Shown here: positions 27,071-35,723 of the stretch, one piece after another
How positions within the stretch are numbered: the stretch's first letter is position 1
Layout: every line of letters begins with the position of its first letter
Origin: Pseudomonas fluorescens
Lineage (GTDB): Bacteria; Pseudomonadota; Gammaproteobacteria; Pseudomonadales; Pseudomonadaceae
Assembly: GCF_001648775.1 (NCBI RefSeq)
Contig: NZ_LVEJ01000008.1
Span: 62,001-126,000, forward strand
Direction: 5' to 3'
Length of the DNA stretch: 64,000 nt
Position numbers and translations under genes: made by a program
The notes under the pieces: model-generated
Databases searched by the model: none
What the model saw: only the letters and a program-made list of their open reading frames with translations
What the model was told of the DNA's origin: nothing

Positions 27071-27925
27071 TCAGACGTGCAGGGTTTCTGCAGCGTAGAG
27101 GGTGTTTTCCAGCAGGCAGGCGCGAGTCATCGGACCGACGCCGCCCGGTACCGGAGTGATCCAGCCGGCGCGGGGCAGGGCGGTTTCGTAGACGACGTCA
27201 CCGACCAGTTTGCCGTCGTCCTGACGGTTGATGCCGACGTCGATCACGATCGCGCCTTCCTTGATCCACTCGCCTTTGACCAGGCCCGGCTTGCCGGCGG
27301 CCACGACCACCAGATCGGCACGACCGACGTGGCCGGCCAGATCCTTGGTGAAGCGGTGGGTGACGGTCACGGTGCAGCCGGCCAGCAACAGCTCCATCGC
27401 CATCGGGCGACCGACGATGTTGGACGCGCCGACAACCACTGCGTCCATGCCATAAAGATCAGCGCCGGTGCTTTCCAGCAAGGTCATGATGCCTTTAGGT
27501 GTGCACGGGCGTAGCAGCGGAATGCGCTGGGCCAGACGACCGACGTTATAAGGATGGAAACCATCGACGTCTTTGTCCGGGCGGATGCGCTCCAGCAGTT
27601 TGGAGGCGTCCAGGTGCTCGGGCAGCGGCAGTTGCAGCAGGATGCCGTCGATTGCCGGATCGTCGTTGAGGCGATCGATCAGATCGGTCAATGCGTCCTG
27701 GGTGGTTTCGGAGGGCAGGTCGTAGGCTTGAGAGAGGAAGCCGACCTCTTCACAGTCTTTACGCTTGTGCGAGACATAAACCTGAGAGGCAGGATCGCTG
27801 CCGACCAGGATCACCGCGAGGCCGGGAGTGCGCAGGCCTTGCTGGCGACGCTCGGCAACTCGTTGGGCGATCTGCTGGCGCAGGCTGGCGGCGATCGATT
27901 TGCCGTCGATTAGTTGAGCAGTCAT
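27071..27925 (-). CDS. folD: Methylenetetrahydrofolate dehydrogenase / methenyltetrahydrofolate cyclohydrolase
   Basis: 284-residue bifunctional FolD: NADP-dependent 5,10-methylene-THF dehydrogenase and cyclohydrolase of one-carbon metabolism. Motifs: [14 protein letters not shown] (with the catalytic tyrosine and lysine) near residue 50, [14 protein letters not shown] folate segment, [18 protein letters not shown] for the nucleotide-binding domain, and [18 protein letters not shown] at the C terminus. Lies upstream of and divergent from the tRNA cluster. Confidence 0.96.
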   Translation of the reverse strand: MTAQLIDGKSIAASLRQQIAQRVAERRQQGLRTPGLAVILVGSDPASQVYVSHKRKDCEEVGFLSQAYDLPSETTQDALTDLIDRLNDDPAIDGILLQLPLPEHLDASKLLERIRPDKDVDGFHPYNVGRLAQRIPLLRPCTPKGIMTLLESTGADLYGMDAVVVGASNIVGRPMAMELLLAGCTVTVTHRFTKDLAGHVGRADLVVVAAGKPGLVKGEWIKEGAIVIDVGINRQDDGKLVGDVVYETALPRAGWITPVPGGVGPMTRACLLENTLYAAETLHV

Positions 27926-28056
27926 TGCGCGTGATTAACCATCGAGAGGGGAAAAAATGAGAACGCATTCTCGCATGTCGAGCGGTGGGGGCAAAGGCGC
28001 TTGGTCAGCAAATTCCCCTAACTCCTTTAATTAAATGAATTTTTTTCAAAAAGGAT

Positions 28057-28085
28057 TTGACGACCTTGGGAGCGCTCTATACTAT
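28057..28085 (+). promoter_or_regulatory. Sigma-70 promoter of the tRNA cluster
   Basis: TTGACG (28057-28062) and TACTAT (28080-28085) are separated by 17 bases; an A/T-rich block immediately upstream could act as an UP element. The first tRNA starts 115 bases downstream, leaving a long leader to be processed. The 275 bases from folD to the tRNA contain nothing else obvious. Confidence 0.65.
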
Positions 28086-28200
28086 TCGTCGCACTTGTCG
28101 GGCACAGCCTAGCACTGGTTAAGAAGGTGAAGCGGAATTACGATTCGGCGACACTGGAAAGCACTTAGTTTGTAGTCCTTTAAGAGTACAGATTAATAAG

Positions 28201-28277
28201 GCGCCCGTAGCTCAGCTGGATAGAGCATCCGCCTTCTAAGCGGATGGTCGCAGGTTCGAGTCCTGCCGGGTGCGCCA
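28201..28277 (+). tRNA. tRNA-Arg (anticodon TCT)
   Basis: 77 nt; acceptor GCGCCCG pairs with CGGGTGC, encoded GCCA end, anticodon loop CTTCTAA in a TCCGC/GCGGA stem, T-arm GTTCGAGTC. Confidence 0.95.
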
Positions 28278-28309
28278 TTAGGCAGCTTTGGCACAAGTAA
28301 CGCGATATG

Positions 28310-28385
28310 GTGGGCGTAGCTCAGTTGGTAGAGCACGGGATTGTGACTCCCGTTGTCGTGGGTTCGATCCCCATCGTCCACCCCA
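28310..28385 (+). tRNA. tRNA-His (anticodon GTG), copy 1
   Basis: Acceptor GTGGGCG with CGTCCAC, CCCCA end with the C73 that pairs with G-1 (at 28309), anticodon loop TTGTGAC. Followed by a hairpin repeated after copy 2. Confidence 0.95.
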
Positions 28386-28391
28386 TATTTC

Positions 28392-28425
28392 GAAAGGCGC
28401 CAGATGTAACAGTCTGGCGCCTTTG
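28392..28425 (+). terminator. Hairpin behind tRNA-His copy 1
   Basis: AAAGGCGCCAGAT and its near-complement AGTCTGGCGCCTTT, followed by a weak T-rich stretch. Identical stem behind copy 2. Since tRNA-Leu follows, it may be a partial stop or a processing hairpin. Confidence 0.6.
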
Positions 28426-28442
28426 CTTTAAAAGCTTCATCC

Positions 28443-28527
28443 GCGGATGTGGTGGAATTGGTAGACACACTGGATTTAGGTTCCAGCGCCGCGAGGCGTA
28501 AGAGTTCGAGTCTCTTCATCCGCACCA
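28443..28527 (+). tRNA. tRNA-Leu (anticodon TAG)
   Basis: 85 nt with a long variable arm; acceptor GCGGATG pairs with CATCCGC, encoded ACCA, anticodon loop TTTAGGT in CTGGA/TCCAG stem. Confidence 0.95.
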
Positions 28528-28604
28528 ATTAAAGCTTCATTCATGTCTTCGGGCTGGTGAGGTTTCAACAAAGAAGTTATTTGGCTTTTTTGTTACGCAA
28601 TATG

Positions 28605-28680
28605 GTGGGCGTAGCTCAGTTGGTAGAGCACGGGATTGTGACTCCCGTTGTCGTGGGTTCGATCCCCATCGTCCACCCCA
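28605..28680 (+). tRNA. tRNA-His (anticodon GTG), copy 2
   Basis: Identical to copy 1 across the mature tRNA, including the downstream hairpin; offset 295 bases. Confidence 0.95.
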
Positions 28681-28686
28681 TATTTC

Positions 28687-28724
28687 GAAAGGCGCCAGAT
28701 TTAACAGTCTGGCGCCTTTTTTGT
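28687..28724 (+). terminator. Terminator of the tRNA cluster
   Basis: AAAGGCGCCAGAT/AGTCTGGCGCCTTTTTT, with a longer T-run than the first copy. Confidence 0.8.
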
Positions 28725-29081
28725 TTTGCGGTTTTGAAAACCGGCGATGGCCGGTTTCGAGACGCAGGAGCAGGGCGCTTCGTCGTATTTATGTTGCTCG
28801 ATGATGCTGCGCTGCTCGCCGGACCTGCTTGCAGGTTCGGCCGTCAGGGAATGATTGGCAGTCTCCTCTATATATAGAAGAGGTTGGCGCAGAGCCCTGG
28901 CGTGATTGGTTGTATTCGCCTTTGGGGCGCGCTGCATTTGTGCCGCGGTCCCTATAAATTGCCTGCTGTTTTTTTACCCGTTTTCAGTAGGGTGACTTCT
29001 TGAGTTTGACCCACTAGAATGCATGCCCTTGATTCTGGGGTCGGAAACGGCCGGCTAACGTCTGTGCAACGAGGAATATCC
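28725..29081. other. Intergenic region before tig
   Basis: About 350 bases without a supported gene. It holds an inverted repeat around CCTCTATATATAGAAGAGG (near 28872) and the upstream region of tig, including TTGAGTTTGACCCACTAGAAT near 28999. Promoters cannot be fixed by eye. Confidence 0.4.
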
Positions 29082-30392
29082 ATGCAAGTTTCTGTTGAAA
29101 ATACTACTGCTCTCGAGCGCCGCATGAGCGTCACCGTGCCGGCTGAGCGCATCGAGACTCAGGTCAACAAGCGTCTGCAGCAGACTGCCCAAAAGGCCAA
29201 GATTGCTGGCTTCCGTCCAGGCAAAGTGCCAATGAGCGAAATCAAGCGCCGTTTCGGTGCTGACGCTCGTCAGGAAGCTGTTGGTGATGTTATCCAGTCC
29301 TCCTTCTACGAAGCAGTGGTTGAGCAAAAGCTGAACCCGGCGGGTTCGCCTTCGATCGAGCCTAAGTCGCTCGAAGCTGGCAAGGATCTGGAATACGTTG
29401 CTGTGTTCGAAGTGTTCCCTGAGTTCACCGTTGCCGGTTTCGACGGCATCACCGTTGAGCGCCTGAGCGCTGACGTGGCTGACGCTGACCTGGACAAAAT
29501 GCTCGACATCCTGCGCAAGCAGAACACCCGTTTTGAAGTGGCCGATCGTGCTGCCCAGAACGAAGACCAACTGAACATCGATTTCGTTGGCAAGGTTGAC
29601 GGCGAAGTGTTCGCTGGCGGTTCCGCCAAAGGCACTCAGCTGGTTCTGGGTTCCGGCCGCATGATTCCTGGCTTCGAAGAAGGCCTGGTTGGCGCCAAGG
29701 CTGGCGAAGAACGCGTTCTGAACCTGACCTTCCCAGAGGACTATCAGAACCTGGACCTGGCTGGCAAAACCGCCGAGTTCACCGTGACGGTCAACACTGT
29801 TTCCGAGCCTAAGCTGCCTGAGCTGAACGAAGAGTTCTTCGCTCAATTCGGCATCAAGGAAAGCGGCATCGACGGTTTCCGCACCGAAGTTCGCAAGAAC
29901 ATGGAGCGTGAACTGCGTCAGGCGATCAAATCCAAGGTCAAGAATCAGGTAATGGACGGTCTGCTGGCCACCAACCCGATCGAAGTGCCTAAGGCTCTGC
30001 TGTCCAACGAAGTTGACCGTCTGCGCGTGCAGGCTGTTCAGCAGTTCGGCGGCAACATCAAGCCTGATCAACTGCCGGCCGAGCTGTTCGAAGAGCAAGC
30101 CAAGCGCCGCGTTGTGCTGGGTCTGATCGTTGCTGAAGTGGTCAAGCAGTTCGACCTGAAGCCTGACGAAGCTCGCGTTCGCGAAATGATTCAGGAAATG
30201 GCTTCGGCTTACCAGGAGCCTGAGCAGGTCGTGTCGTGGTACTACAAAAACGAGCAGCAACTGAACGAAGTGCGTTCGGTTGTGCTGGAAGAACAAGTTG
30301 TGGATACTGTTCTGCAGAAAGCTAGCGTGACCGACAAATCGGTCTCTTACGAAGAAGCGGTCAAGCCGGTAGAAGCTCCAACAGCCGACTGA
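29082..30392 (+). CDS. tig: Trigger factor, ribosome-associated chaperone
   Basis: 436 residues; start [20 protein letters not shown] at 29082 with GAGGA upstream. Domains: N-terminal ribosome-binding domain with the [16 protein letters not shown] motif (about residues 44-60, family signature GFRxGKxP), central FKBP-type PPIase (about 160-245), and a long C-terminal helical chaperone part. Binds nascent chains at the exit tunnel. First gene of the protein quality-control block tig-clpP-clpX-lon. Confidence 0.97.
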   Translation: MQVSVENTTALERRMSVTVPAERIETQVNKRLQQTAQKAKIAGFRPGKVPMSEIKRRFGADARQEAVGDVIQSSFYEAVVEQKLNPAGSPSIEPKSLEAGKDLEYVAVFEVFPEFTVAGFDGITVERLSADVADADLDKMLDILRKQNTRFEVADRAAQNEDQLNIDFVGKVDGEVFAGGSAKGTQLVLGSGRMIPGFEEGLVGAKAGEERVLNLTFPEDYQNLDLAGKTAEFTVTVNTVSEPKLPELNEEFFAQFGIKESGIDGFRTEVRKNMERELRQAIKSKVKNQVMDGLLATNPIEVPKALLSNEVDRLRVQAVQQFGGNIKPDQLPAELFEEQAKRRVVLGLIVAEVVKQFDLKPDEARVREMIQEMASAYQEPEQVVSWYYKNEQQLNEVRSVVLEEQVVDTVLQKASVTDKSVSYEEAVKPVEAPTAD

Positions 30393-30417
30393 TTGTTTTT
30401 GCGTTAAGAAGTACACA

Positions 30418-30445
30418 CATAAGCCAGCCTTCGCGCTGGCTTATG
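30418..30445. promoter_or_regulatory. Hairpin between tig and clpP
   Basis: CATAAGCCAGC and GCTGGCTTATG around CTTCGC, an 11-bp perfect stem with no T-run. Could be a partial attenuator or an mRNA-protecting stem. Confidence 0.6.
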
Positions 30446-30484
30446 CGTATTCAAGACATAACTATTTGGGAGTGACTGCAGAGC

Positions 30485-31120
30485 ATGTTCCGTAATTCGT
30501 ATATTCAGCAGAACTCTGATATCCAGGCCGCAGGCGGCCTGGTCCCGATGGTTGTCGAGCAATCTGCTCGTGGCGAACGCGCCTATGACATCTATTCGCG
30601 CCTGCTCAAGGAGCGAGTGATCTTTCTGGTTGGTCCGGTAGAGGACTACATGGCCAACCTGATTTGCGCGCAACTGCTGTTCCTTGAAGCGGAAAACCCG
30701 GACAAGGACATCCATCTCTATATCAACTCCCCGGGCGGTTCGGTGACAGCGGGCATGTCGATCTACGACACCATGCAGTTCATCAAGCCTAACGTATCGA
30801 CCACTTGCATCGGCCAGGCCTGCAGCATGGGCGCATTCCTGCTGACCGCAGGTGCCCCAGGCAAGCGATTCTGCCTGCCGAACTCGCGCGTGATGATTCA
30901 CCAGCCACTGGGCGGTTTCCAGGGCCAGGCGTCGGATATCGAAATTCACGCCAAGGAAATCCTCTTCATCCGCGAGCGTTTGAACACGCTGATGGCCAAG
31001 CACAGCGGGCGTACTCTGGAAGAAATCGAGCGCGATACCAATCGCGACAACTTCATGAGTGCCGAAGCTGCGAAGGAATATGGCCTGATCGACGAAGTGA
31101 TCAACCAGCGCCCAGCTTAA
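30485..31120 (+). CDS. clpP: ATP-dependent Clp protease proteolytic subunit
   Basis: 211 residues; self-compartmentalised serine protease forming a 14-mer that degrades proteins fed by ClpX or ClpA. Catalytic triad Ser114 (GQACSMGA), His139 (MIHQP) and Asp188, matching E. coli with a +3 offset. N-terminal propeptide present ([17 protein letters not shown]). Downstream partner clpX starts 112 bases later with a small hairpin between. Confidence 0.97.
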   Translation: MFRNSYIQQNSDIQAAGGLVPMVVEQSARGERAYDIYSRLLKERVIFLVGPVEDYMANLICAQLLFLEAENPDKDIHLYINSPGGSVTAGMSIYDTMQFIKPNVSTTCIGQACSMGAFLLTAGAPGKRFCLPNSRVMIHQPLGGFQGQASDIEIHAKEILFIRERLNTLMAKHSGRTLEEIERDTNRDNFMSAEAAKEYGLIDEVINQRPA

Positions 31121-31164
31121 AATAAGCAGCTCAAAATAGGCTTGGTCGGCTGGTCTGATCAGCG

Positions 31165-31184
31165 GCGGGCTTGAAAAAGCCCGC
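31165..31184. promoter_or_regulatory. Hairpin between clpP and clpX
   Basis: GCGGGCTT-GAAA-AAGCCCGC, 8-bp perfect stem with GAAA loop and no T-run. Confidence 0.6.
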
Positions 31185-31232
31185 AATAGCCTTCATCTTG
31201 TGTTGCAAGCCTATCGGATTTGGATCGAACGA

Positions 31233-32516
31233 ATGACTGACACCCGCAACGGCGAGGACAACGGCAAGCTGCTCTATTGCTCCTTCTGTGGCAAAAGCCA
31301 GCATGAAGTGCGCAAATTGATTGCCGGCCCCTCGGTCTTTATCTGCGACGAGTGCGTCGACCTGTGCAATGACATCATCCGCGAGGAGGTGCAGGAAGCC
31401 CAGGCCGAAAGCAGCGCGCATAAATTGCCTTCGCCTAAAGAAATCAGCGGCATCCTTGATCAGTATGTGATTGGTCAAGAGCGTGCAAAAAAGGTTCTGG
31501 CCGTAGCGGTGTACAACCACTACAAGCGTCTGAACCAGCGTGACAAAAAGGCTGACGACGTCGAACTCGGCAAGAGCAACATCCTGCTGATCGGCCCGAC
31601 CGGCTCTGGTAAAACCCTGCTGGCCGAAACTCTGGCCCGCTTGCTGAACGTTCCGTTCACCATCGCTGACGCAACCACCCTCACCGAGGCGGGTTACGTG
31701 GGTGAAGATGTCGAGAACATCATTCAGAAACTGCTGCAAAAGTGCGATTACGACGTAGAGAAGGCCCAGATGGGTATTGTCTACATCGATGAAATCGACA
31801 AGATTTCGCGCAAGTCCGACAACCCGTCGATCACCCGGGACGTTTCCGGTGAAGGCGTGCAGCAGGCCTTGCTCAAGTTGATCGAAGGCACGGTCGCTTC
31901 CGTACCGCCGCAAGGTGGCCGCAAGCACCCGCAGCAGGAATTCCTGCAGGTCGACACCCGTAACATCCTGTTCATCTGCGGTGGTGCGTTCTCCGGTCTG
32001 GAAAAGGTTATTCAAAACCGTTCCACCAAGGGCGGCATCGGCTTCAACGCAGAAGTGCGCAGCAAGGAAGAAGGCAAGAAAGTCGGTGAATCCCTGCGTG
32101 AAGTCGAGCCTGACGATCTGGTCAAGTTCGGTCTGATCCCGGAATTCGTCGGTCGTCTGCCGGTCCTCGCGACGCTGGACGAGCTCGACGAGGCTGCGCT
32201 GATGCAGATCCTCACCGAGCCGAAAAATGCTCTGACCAAACAGTATGCCAAGCTGTTCGAGATGGAAGGCGTGGATCTGGAATTCCGGACCGACGCACTG
32301 AAATCGGTCGCCAAGCGTGCCCTGGAACGTAAGACCGGTGCCCGTGGCCTGCGCTCGATTCTCGAAGGTGTGCTGCTCGACACGATGTATGAAATCCCCT
32401 CGCAGTCCGAGGTGAGCAAAGTCGTGATCGATGAAAGCGTGATCGAAGGCAAGTCCAAGCCACTGTATATCTACGAGAACAGTGAGCCGACGGCCAAGGC
32501 AGCGCCGGACGCGTAA
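31233..32516 (+). CDS. clpX: Clp protease ATPase subunit ClpX
   Basis: 427 residues, AAA+ unfoldase that delivers substrates to ClpP. N-terminal zinc-binding domain with C16, C19, C38 and C41; Walker A GPTGSGKT at 121-128; pore loop GYVGED; Walker B VYIDEIDK; and the IGF loop (GGIGFN) used to dock on ClpP. Start at 31233 (MTDTRNGED) matches the family, whereas upstream in-frame codons do not. A terminator lies between it and lon. Confidence 0.97.
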   Translation: MTDTRNGEDNGKLLYCSFCGKSQHEVRKLIAGPSVFICDECVDLCNDIIREEVQEAQAESSAHKLPSPKEISGILDQYVIGQERAKKVLAVAVYNHYKRLNQRDKKADDVELGKSNILLIGPTGSGKTLLAETLARLLNVPFTIADATTLTEAGYVGEDVENIIQKLLQKCDYDVEKAQMGIVYIDEIDKISRKSDNPSITRDVSGEGVQQALLKLIEGTVASVPPQGGRKHPQQEFLQVDTRNILFICGGAFSGLEKVIQNRSTKGGIGFNAEVRSKEEGKKVGESLREVEPDDLVKFGLIPEFVGRLPVLATLDELDEAALMQILTEPKNALTKQYAKLFEMEGVDLEFRTDALKSVAKRALERKTGARGLRSILEGVLLDTMYEIPSQSEVSKVVIDESVIEGKSKPLYIYENSEPTAKAAPDA

Positions 32517-32537
32517 GTGTCTACTGCGCTGTAACAA

Positions 32538-32566
32538 AGAAGGGGCCTTCGGGCCTCTTTTTTTTT
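32538..32566 (+). terminator. Terminator after clpX
   Basis: AAGAAGGGGCC TTCG GGCCTCTTTTTTTT, a classic TTCG-loop terminator. Confidence 0.9.
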
Positions 32567-32592
32567 ATGTCGTTTTTTACATCCGCTTTGCG

Positions 32593-32621
32593 CTTGTTTT
32601 TTTTCAAGGCAGCCCCCATCT
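32593..32621 (+). promoter_or_regulatory. Sigma-32 (heat-shock) promoter of lon
   Basis: CTTGTTT (32593-32599) and CCCCATCT (32614-32621) with a 14-base spacer fit the RpoH consensus CTTGAAA-N(13-15)-CCCCATNT closely. It lies 59 bases before the lon ATG. Confidence 0.7.
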
Positions 32622-32679
32622 TGGTTTCAAGCTTAATTCCATCTGATTACGGCCATATGGCCGCCGTAGAGGCGAAATC

Positions 32680-35076
32680 ATGAAGACAACCATCGAATTG
32701 CCTCTCCTGCCATTGCGTGATGTCGTGGTTTATCCGCACATGGTTATCCCGCTGTTCGTGGGGCGCGAGAAATCCATCGAAGCCCTCGAGGCCGCGATGA
32801 CGGGCGACAAGCAGATCCTCCTGCTGGCCCAGAGAAACCCGGCTGACGATGATCCCGGTGAAGACGCTCTCTATCGCGTAGGTACCATCGCCACTGTTCT
32901 GCAACTGCTCAAGCTGCCTGACGGCACCGTCAAGGTGTTGGTCGAAGGTGAGCAGCGCGGCACCGTCGAGCGCTTCAGCGAAGTCGACGGCCACTGTCGT
33001 GCCGAAGTCTCGTTGATCGAAGAAGTCGACGCCGCCGAGCGCGAATCCGAAGTGTTCGTGCGTACGCTGCTGTCGCAGTTCGAGCAATACGTACAGTTGG
33101 GCAAGAAAGTCCCGGCTGAAGTCCTGTCGTCGCTCAACAGCATCGATGAGCCGGGTCGTCTGGTCGACACCATGGCCGCGCACATGGCGCTGAAAATCGA
33201 GCAGAAGCAGGAAATCCTCGAAATCATCGATTTGTCGGCCCGGGTCGAACACGTTCTGGCGTTGCTGGATGCCGAGATCGACCTGCTGCAAGTTGAAAAA
33301 CGCATTCGTGGCCGTGTCAAAAAGCAAATGGAGCGCAGTCAGCGCGAGTACTACCTGAATGAGCAGATGAAGGCCATTCAGAAAGAACTCGGCGACAGCG
33401 ACGAAGGCCACAACGAAATCGAAGACCTGAAAAAGCGTATCGACGCTGCCGGTCTGCCGAAAGACGCGTTGGCCAAGGCCACCGCCGAGCTGAACAAGCT
33501 CAAGCAAATGTCGCCGATGTCCGCTGAGGCCACCGTGGTGCGCTCCTACATCGACTGGCTGGTGCAGGTGCCGTGGAAGGCTCAGAGCAAGGTACGCCTG
33601 GACCTGGCGCGTGCAGAAGACATTCTCGATGCCGATCACTACGGCCTCGAAGAGGTCAAGGAACGCATCCTTGAATACCTCGCCGTGCAAAAGCGCGTGA
33701 AAAAAATTCGTGGCCCGGTGTTGTGCCTGGTCGGTCCTCCGGGCGTGGGCAAGACCTCGCTGGCAGAGTCGATCGCTCACGCGACCAACCGCAAATTCGT
33801 GCGCATGGCCCTTGGTGGTGTGCGTGATGAAGCGGAAATTCGTGGCCACCGCCGGACTTACATCGGTTCGATGCCAGGAAGATTGATTCAAAAGATGACA
33901 AAGGTGGGCGTACGCAACCCGCTGTTCCTGCTCGATGAAATCGACAAAATGGGCAGCGACATGCGTGGCGACCCGGCGTCGGCGTTGCTGGAAGTGCTCG
34001 ACCCGGAGCAAAACCACAACTTCAACGACCATTATCTGGAAGTCGATTACGACCTTTCCGATGTGATGTTCCTGTGCACCTCGAACTCGATGAACATCCC
34101 GCCGGCGCTGCTCGACCGGATGGAAGTGATCCGTCTGCCGGGCTACACCGAAGACGAGAAGATCAACATCGCGGTCAAATACCTCTCGCCAAAACAGATT
34201 GCGGCCAATGGTCTGAAGAAGGGCGAGCTGGAATTCGATGCCGAAGCGATCCGCGACATCATCCGTTACTACACCCGTGAAGCCGGTGTGCGTGGCCTCG
34301 AACGTCAGATCGCCAAGGTCTGCCGCAAAGCGGTGAAAGAGCACGCAATGGAAAAACGCTTCTCGGTGAAAGTGACAGCTGACTTGCTGGAACACTTCCT
34401 CGGTGTGCGCAAATTCCGCTACGGCCTGGCCGAGCAGCAGGATCAGATCGGTCAGGTGACCGGCCTTGCCTGGACCCAGGTCGGCGGCGAATTGCTGACC
34501 ATCGAAGCCGCAGTTGTGCCGGGTAAAGGTCAGTTGATCAAGACCGGTTCGCTGGGCGACGTAATGGTCGAATCGATCACTGCCGCGCTGACCGTGGTGC
34601 GCAGCCGCGCCAAGAGTCTGGGCATTCCTCTGGACTTCCACGAGAAGCGCGACACACACATTCACATGCCGGAAGGGGCGACGCCGAAAGACGGCCCTAG
34701 CGCCGGTGTGGGCATGTGCACGGCGCTGGTGTCGGCCTTGACCGGCATTCCGGTACGCGCCGATGTCGCCATGACGGGTGAGATTACGCTGCGCGGTCAA
34801 GTGCTGGCGATTGGCGGTCTGAAGGAAAAACTGCTGGCGGCACACCGCGGCGGAATCAAGATTGTGATTATTCCGGAAGAGAACGTGCGCGATCTGAAGG
34901 AGATTCCTGACAATATCAAGCAGGATCTGCAGATTAAACCGGTTAAATGGATTGACGAGGTCCTGCAAATTGCGCTGCAATACGCGCCGGAGCCCTTGCC
35001 GGATGTGGCTCCGGAGATAGTTGCCAAGGACGAAAAACGTGAGTCTGACTCTAAGGAAAGAATTAGCACGCATTAA
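32680..35076 (+). CDS. lon: ATP-dependent protease Lon
   Basis: 798 residues with three parts: N-terminal substrate domain (about 1-300), AAA+ ATPase with Walker A GPPGVGKT and Walker B FLLDEIDK (about 350-430), and a C-terminal protease domain with the catalytic dyad Ser674 (DGPSAGVG) and Lys717 (GGLKEKLL). Degrades misfolded and regulatory proteins. Own heat-shock-type promoter and preceding terminator show it is separately transcribed from clpX. Confidence 0.97.
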   Translation: MKTTIELPLLPLRDVVVYPHMVIPLFVGREKSIEALEAAMTGDKQILLLAQRNPADDDPGEDALYRVGTIATVLQLLKLPDGTVKVLVEGEQRGTVERFSEVDGHCRAEVSLIEEVDAAERESEVFVRTLLSQFEQYVQLGKKVPAEVLSSLNSIDEPGRLVDTMAAHMALKIEQKQEILEIIDLSARVEHVLALLDAEIDLLQVEKRIRGRVKKQMERSQREYYLNEQMKAIQKELGDSDEGHNEIEDLKKRIDAAGLPKDALAKATAELNKLKQMSPMSAEATVVRSYIDWLVQVPWKAQSKVRLDLARAEDILDADHYGLEEVKERILEYLAVQKRVKKIRGPVLCLVGPPGVGKTSLAESIAHATNRKFVRMALGGVRDEAEIRGHRRTYIGSMPGRLIQKMTKVGVRNPLFLLDEIDKMGSDMRGDPASALLEVLDPEQNHNFNDHYLEVDYDLSDVMFLCTSNSMNIPPALLDRMEVIRLPGYTEDEKINIAVKYLSPKQIAANGLKKGELEFDAEAIRDIIRYYTREAGVRGLERQIAKVCRKAVKEHAMEKRFSVKVTADLLEHFLGVRKFRYGLAEQQDQIGQVTGLAWTQVGGELLTIEAAVVPGKGQLIKTGSLGDVMVESITAALTVVRSRAKSLGIPLDFHEKRDTHIHMPEGATPKDGPSAGVGMCTALVSALTGIPVRADVAMTGEITLRGQVLAIGGLKEKLLAAHRGGIKIVIIPEENVRDLKEIPDNIKQDLQIKPVKWIDEVLQIALQYAPEPLPDVAPEIVAKDEKRESDSKERISTH

Positions 35077-35100
35077 TACGTTTTTGCCTGGGGGGCTTCC

Positions 35101-35130
35101 TTGACAGCTTTTTAGAGCCCTTGTTATAAA
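35101..35130 (+). promoter_or_regulatory. Sigma-70 promoter of hupB
   Basis: TTGACA (35101-35106) and TTATAA (35124-35129) with 17 bases between, 95 bases ahead of the hupB start. The same stretch contains the inverted repeat TAGAGCC/GGCTCTTA (about 35112-35140), which may end lon transcripts. Confidence 0.75.
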
Positions 35131-35224
35131 GCGGCTCTTAAGTGTCTGTAGGCCATTCAGCACTCGTTTTTGCTTTCACCAAAAAACTTAGAATCATCTC
35201 AAAATAGATATAAGGGGACTTAGA

Positions 35225-35497
35225 GTGAACAAGTCGGAACTGATTGATGCTATCGCTGCATCCGCTGATATCCCGAAAGCTGCTGCTGGCCGTGCGCTGG
35301 ACGCTGTAATCGAATCCGTCACTGGCGCTCTCAAGGCTGGCGACTCCGTTGTTCTGGTTGGTTTCGGTACTTTCTCCGTCACTGATCGTCCAGCTCGCGT
35401 TGGTCGTAACCCACAGACCGGCAAGACGCTGCAAATCGCTGCTGCTAAAAAACCAGGTTTCAAAGCCGGTAAAGCACTGAAAGAAGCGGTTAACTAA
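35225..35497 (+). CDS. hupB: DNA-binding protein HU-beta
   Basis: 90-residue histone-like HU ([39 protein letters not shown]...), with the beta-arm [34 protein letters not shown] start with AGGGG upstream. Bends DNA, shapes the nucleoid. Single gene driven by a strong promoter; followed by a tRNA-like relic. Confidence 0.97.
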   Translation: MNKSELIDAIAASADIPKAAAGRALDAVIESVTGALKAGDSVVLVGFGTFSVTDRPARVGRNPQTGKTLQIAAAKKPGFKAGKALKEAVN

Positions 35498-35545
35498 GTT
35501 TCAGTTTTTACCCATCCGGGTCGGGGTCATGCCTGACTTGGCAGC

Positions 35546-35621
35546 GGAGCGGTAGAGCAGGTCACTGAAACAGTTGCCTGTAACGCCGGGATCGAGGGTT
35601 CGAGCCCTGTCCGCTCCGCCA
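35546..35621 (+). pseudogene. Degenerate tRNA-Asp-like sequence
   Basis: Acceptor GGAGCGG pairs perfectly with CCGCTCC and ends GCCA, as in tRNA-Asp. The D-arm is scrambled (TAGAGCAGGTCACTGAAACA), the anticodon stem GTTGC/GCCGG has two mismatches, and the loop CTGTAAC would give anticodon GTA instead of GTC. The T-loop TTCGAGC survives but its stem is weakened. Looks like a decayed or recombined tRNA; no other tRNA lies next to it. Confidence 0.7.
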
Positions 35622-35723
35622 GTTACGAGAAGGCGCATCCTCGGATGCGCCTTTCTTCTATCCGGATTCTACCCACGCTCCACGGTTGCCTAATTTTGAA
35701 GTTCAACCGTTTCTGGGGGACGC

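Noticed and set aside
28193..28528. Open frame across tRNA-Arg, tRNA-His and tRNA-Leu on the minus strand
   Set aside because: It overlaps three well-folded tRNA genes and is a known type of spurious prediction.
31131..32537. Long open frame opposite clpX
   Set aside because: Antisense artefact; translated product lacks any protein-like domain and covers the clpX zinc and ATPase motifs.
32647..35163. Very long open frame on the minus strand opposite lon (about 838 codons)
   Set aside because: It is an effect of GC-rich codon use; Gln/His/Arg-rich composition, no family signature and no ribosome site, while lon itself is unmistakable.
35546..35621. Functional tRNA-Tyr (anticodon GTA)
   Set aside because: D-arm and anticodon stem do not fold properly and the acceptor stem matches tRNA-Asp, so I treat it as a relic.
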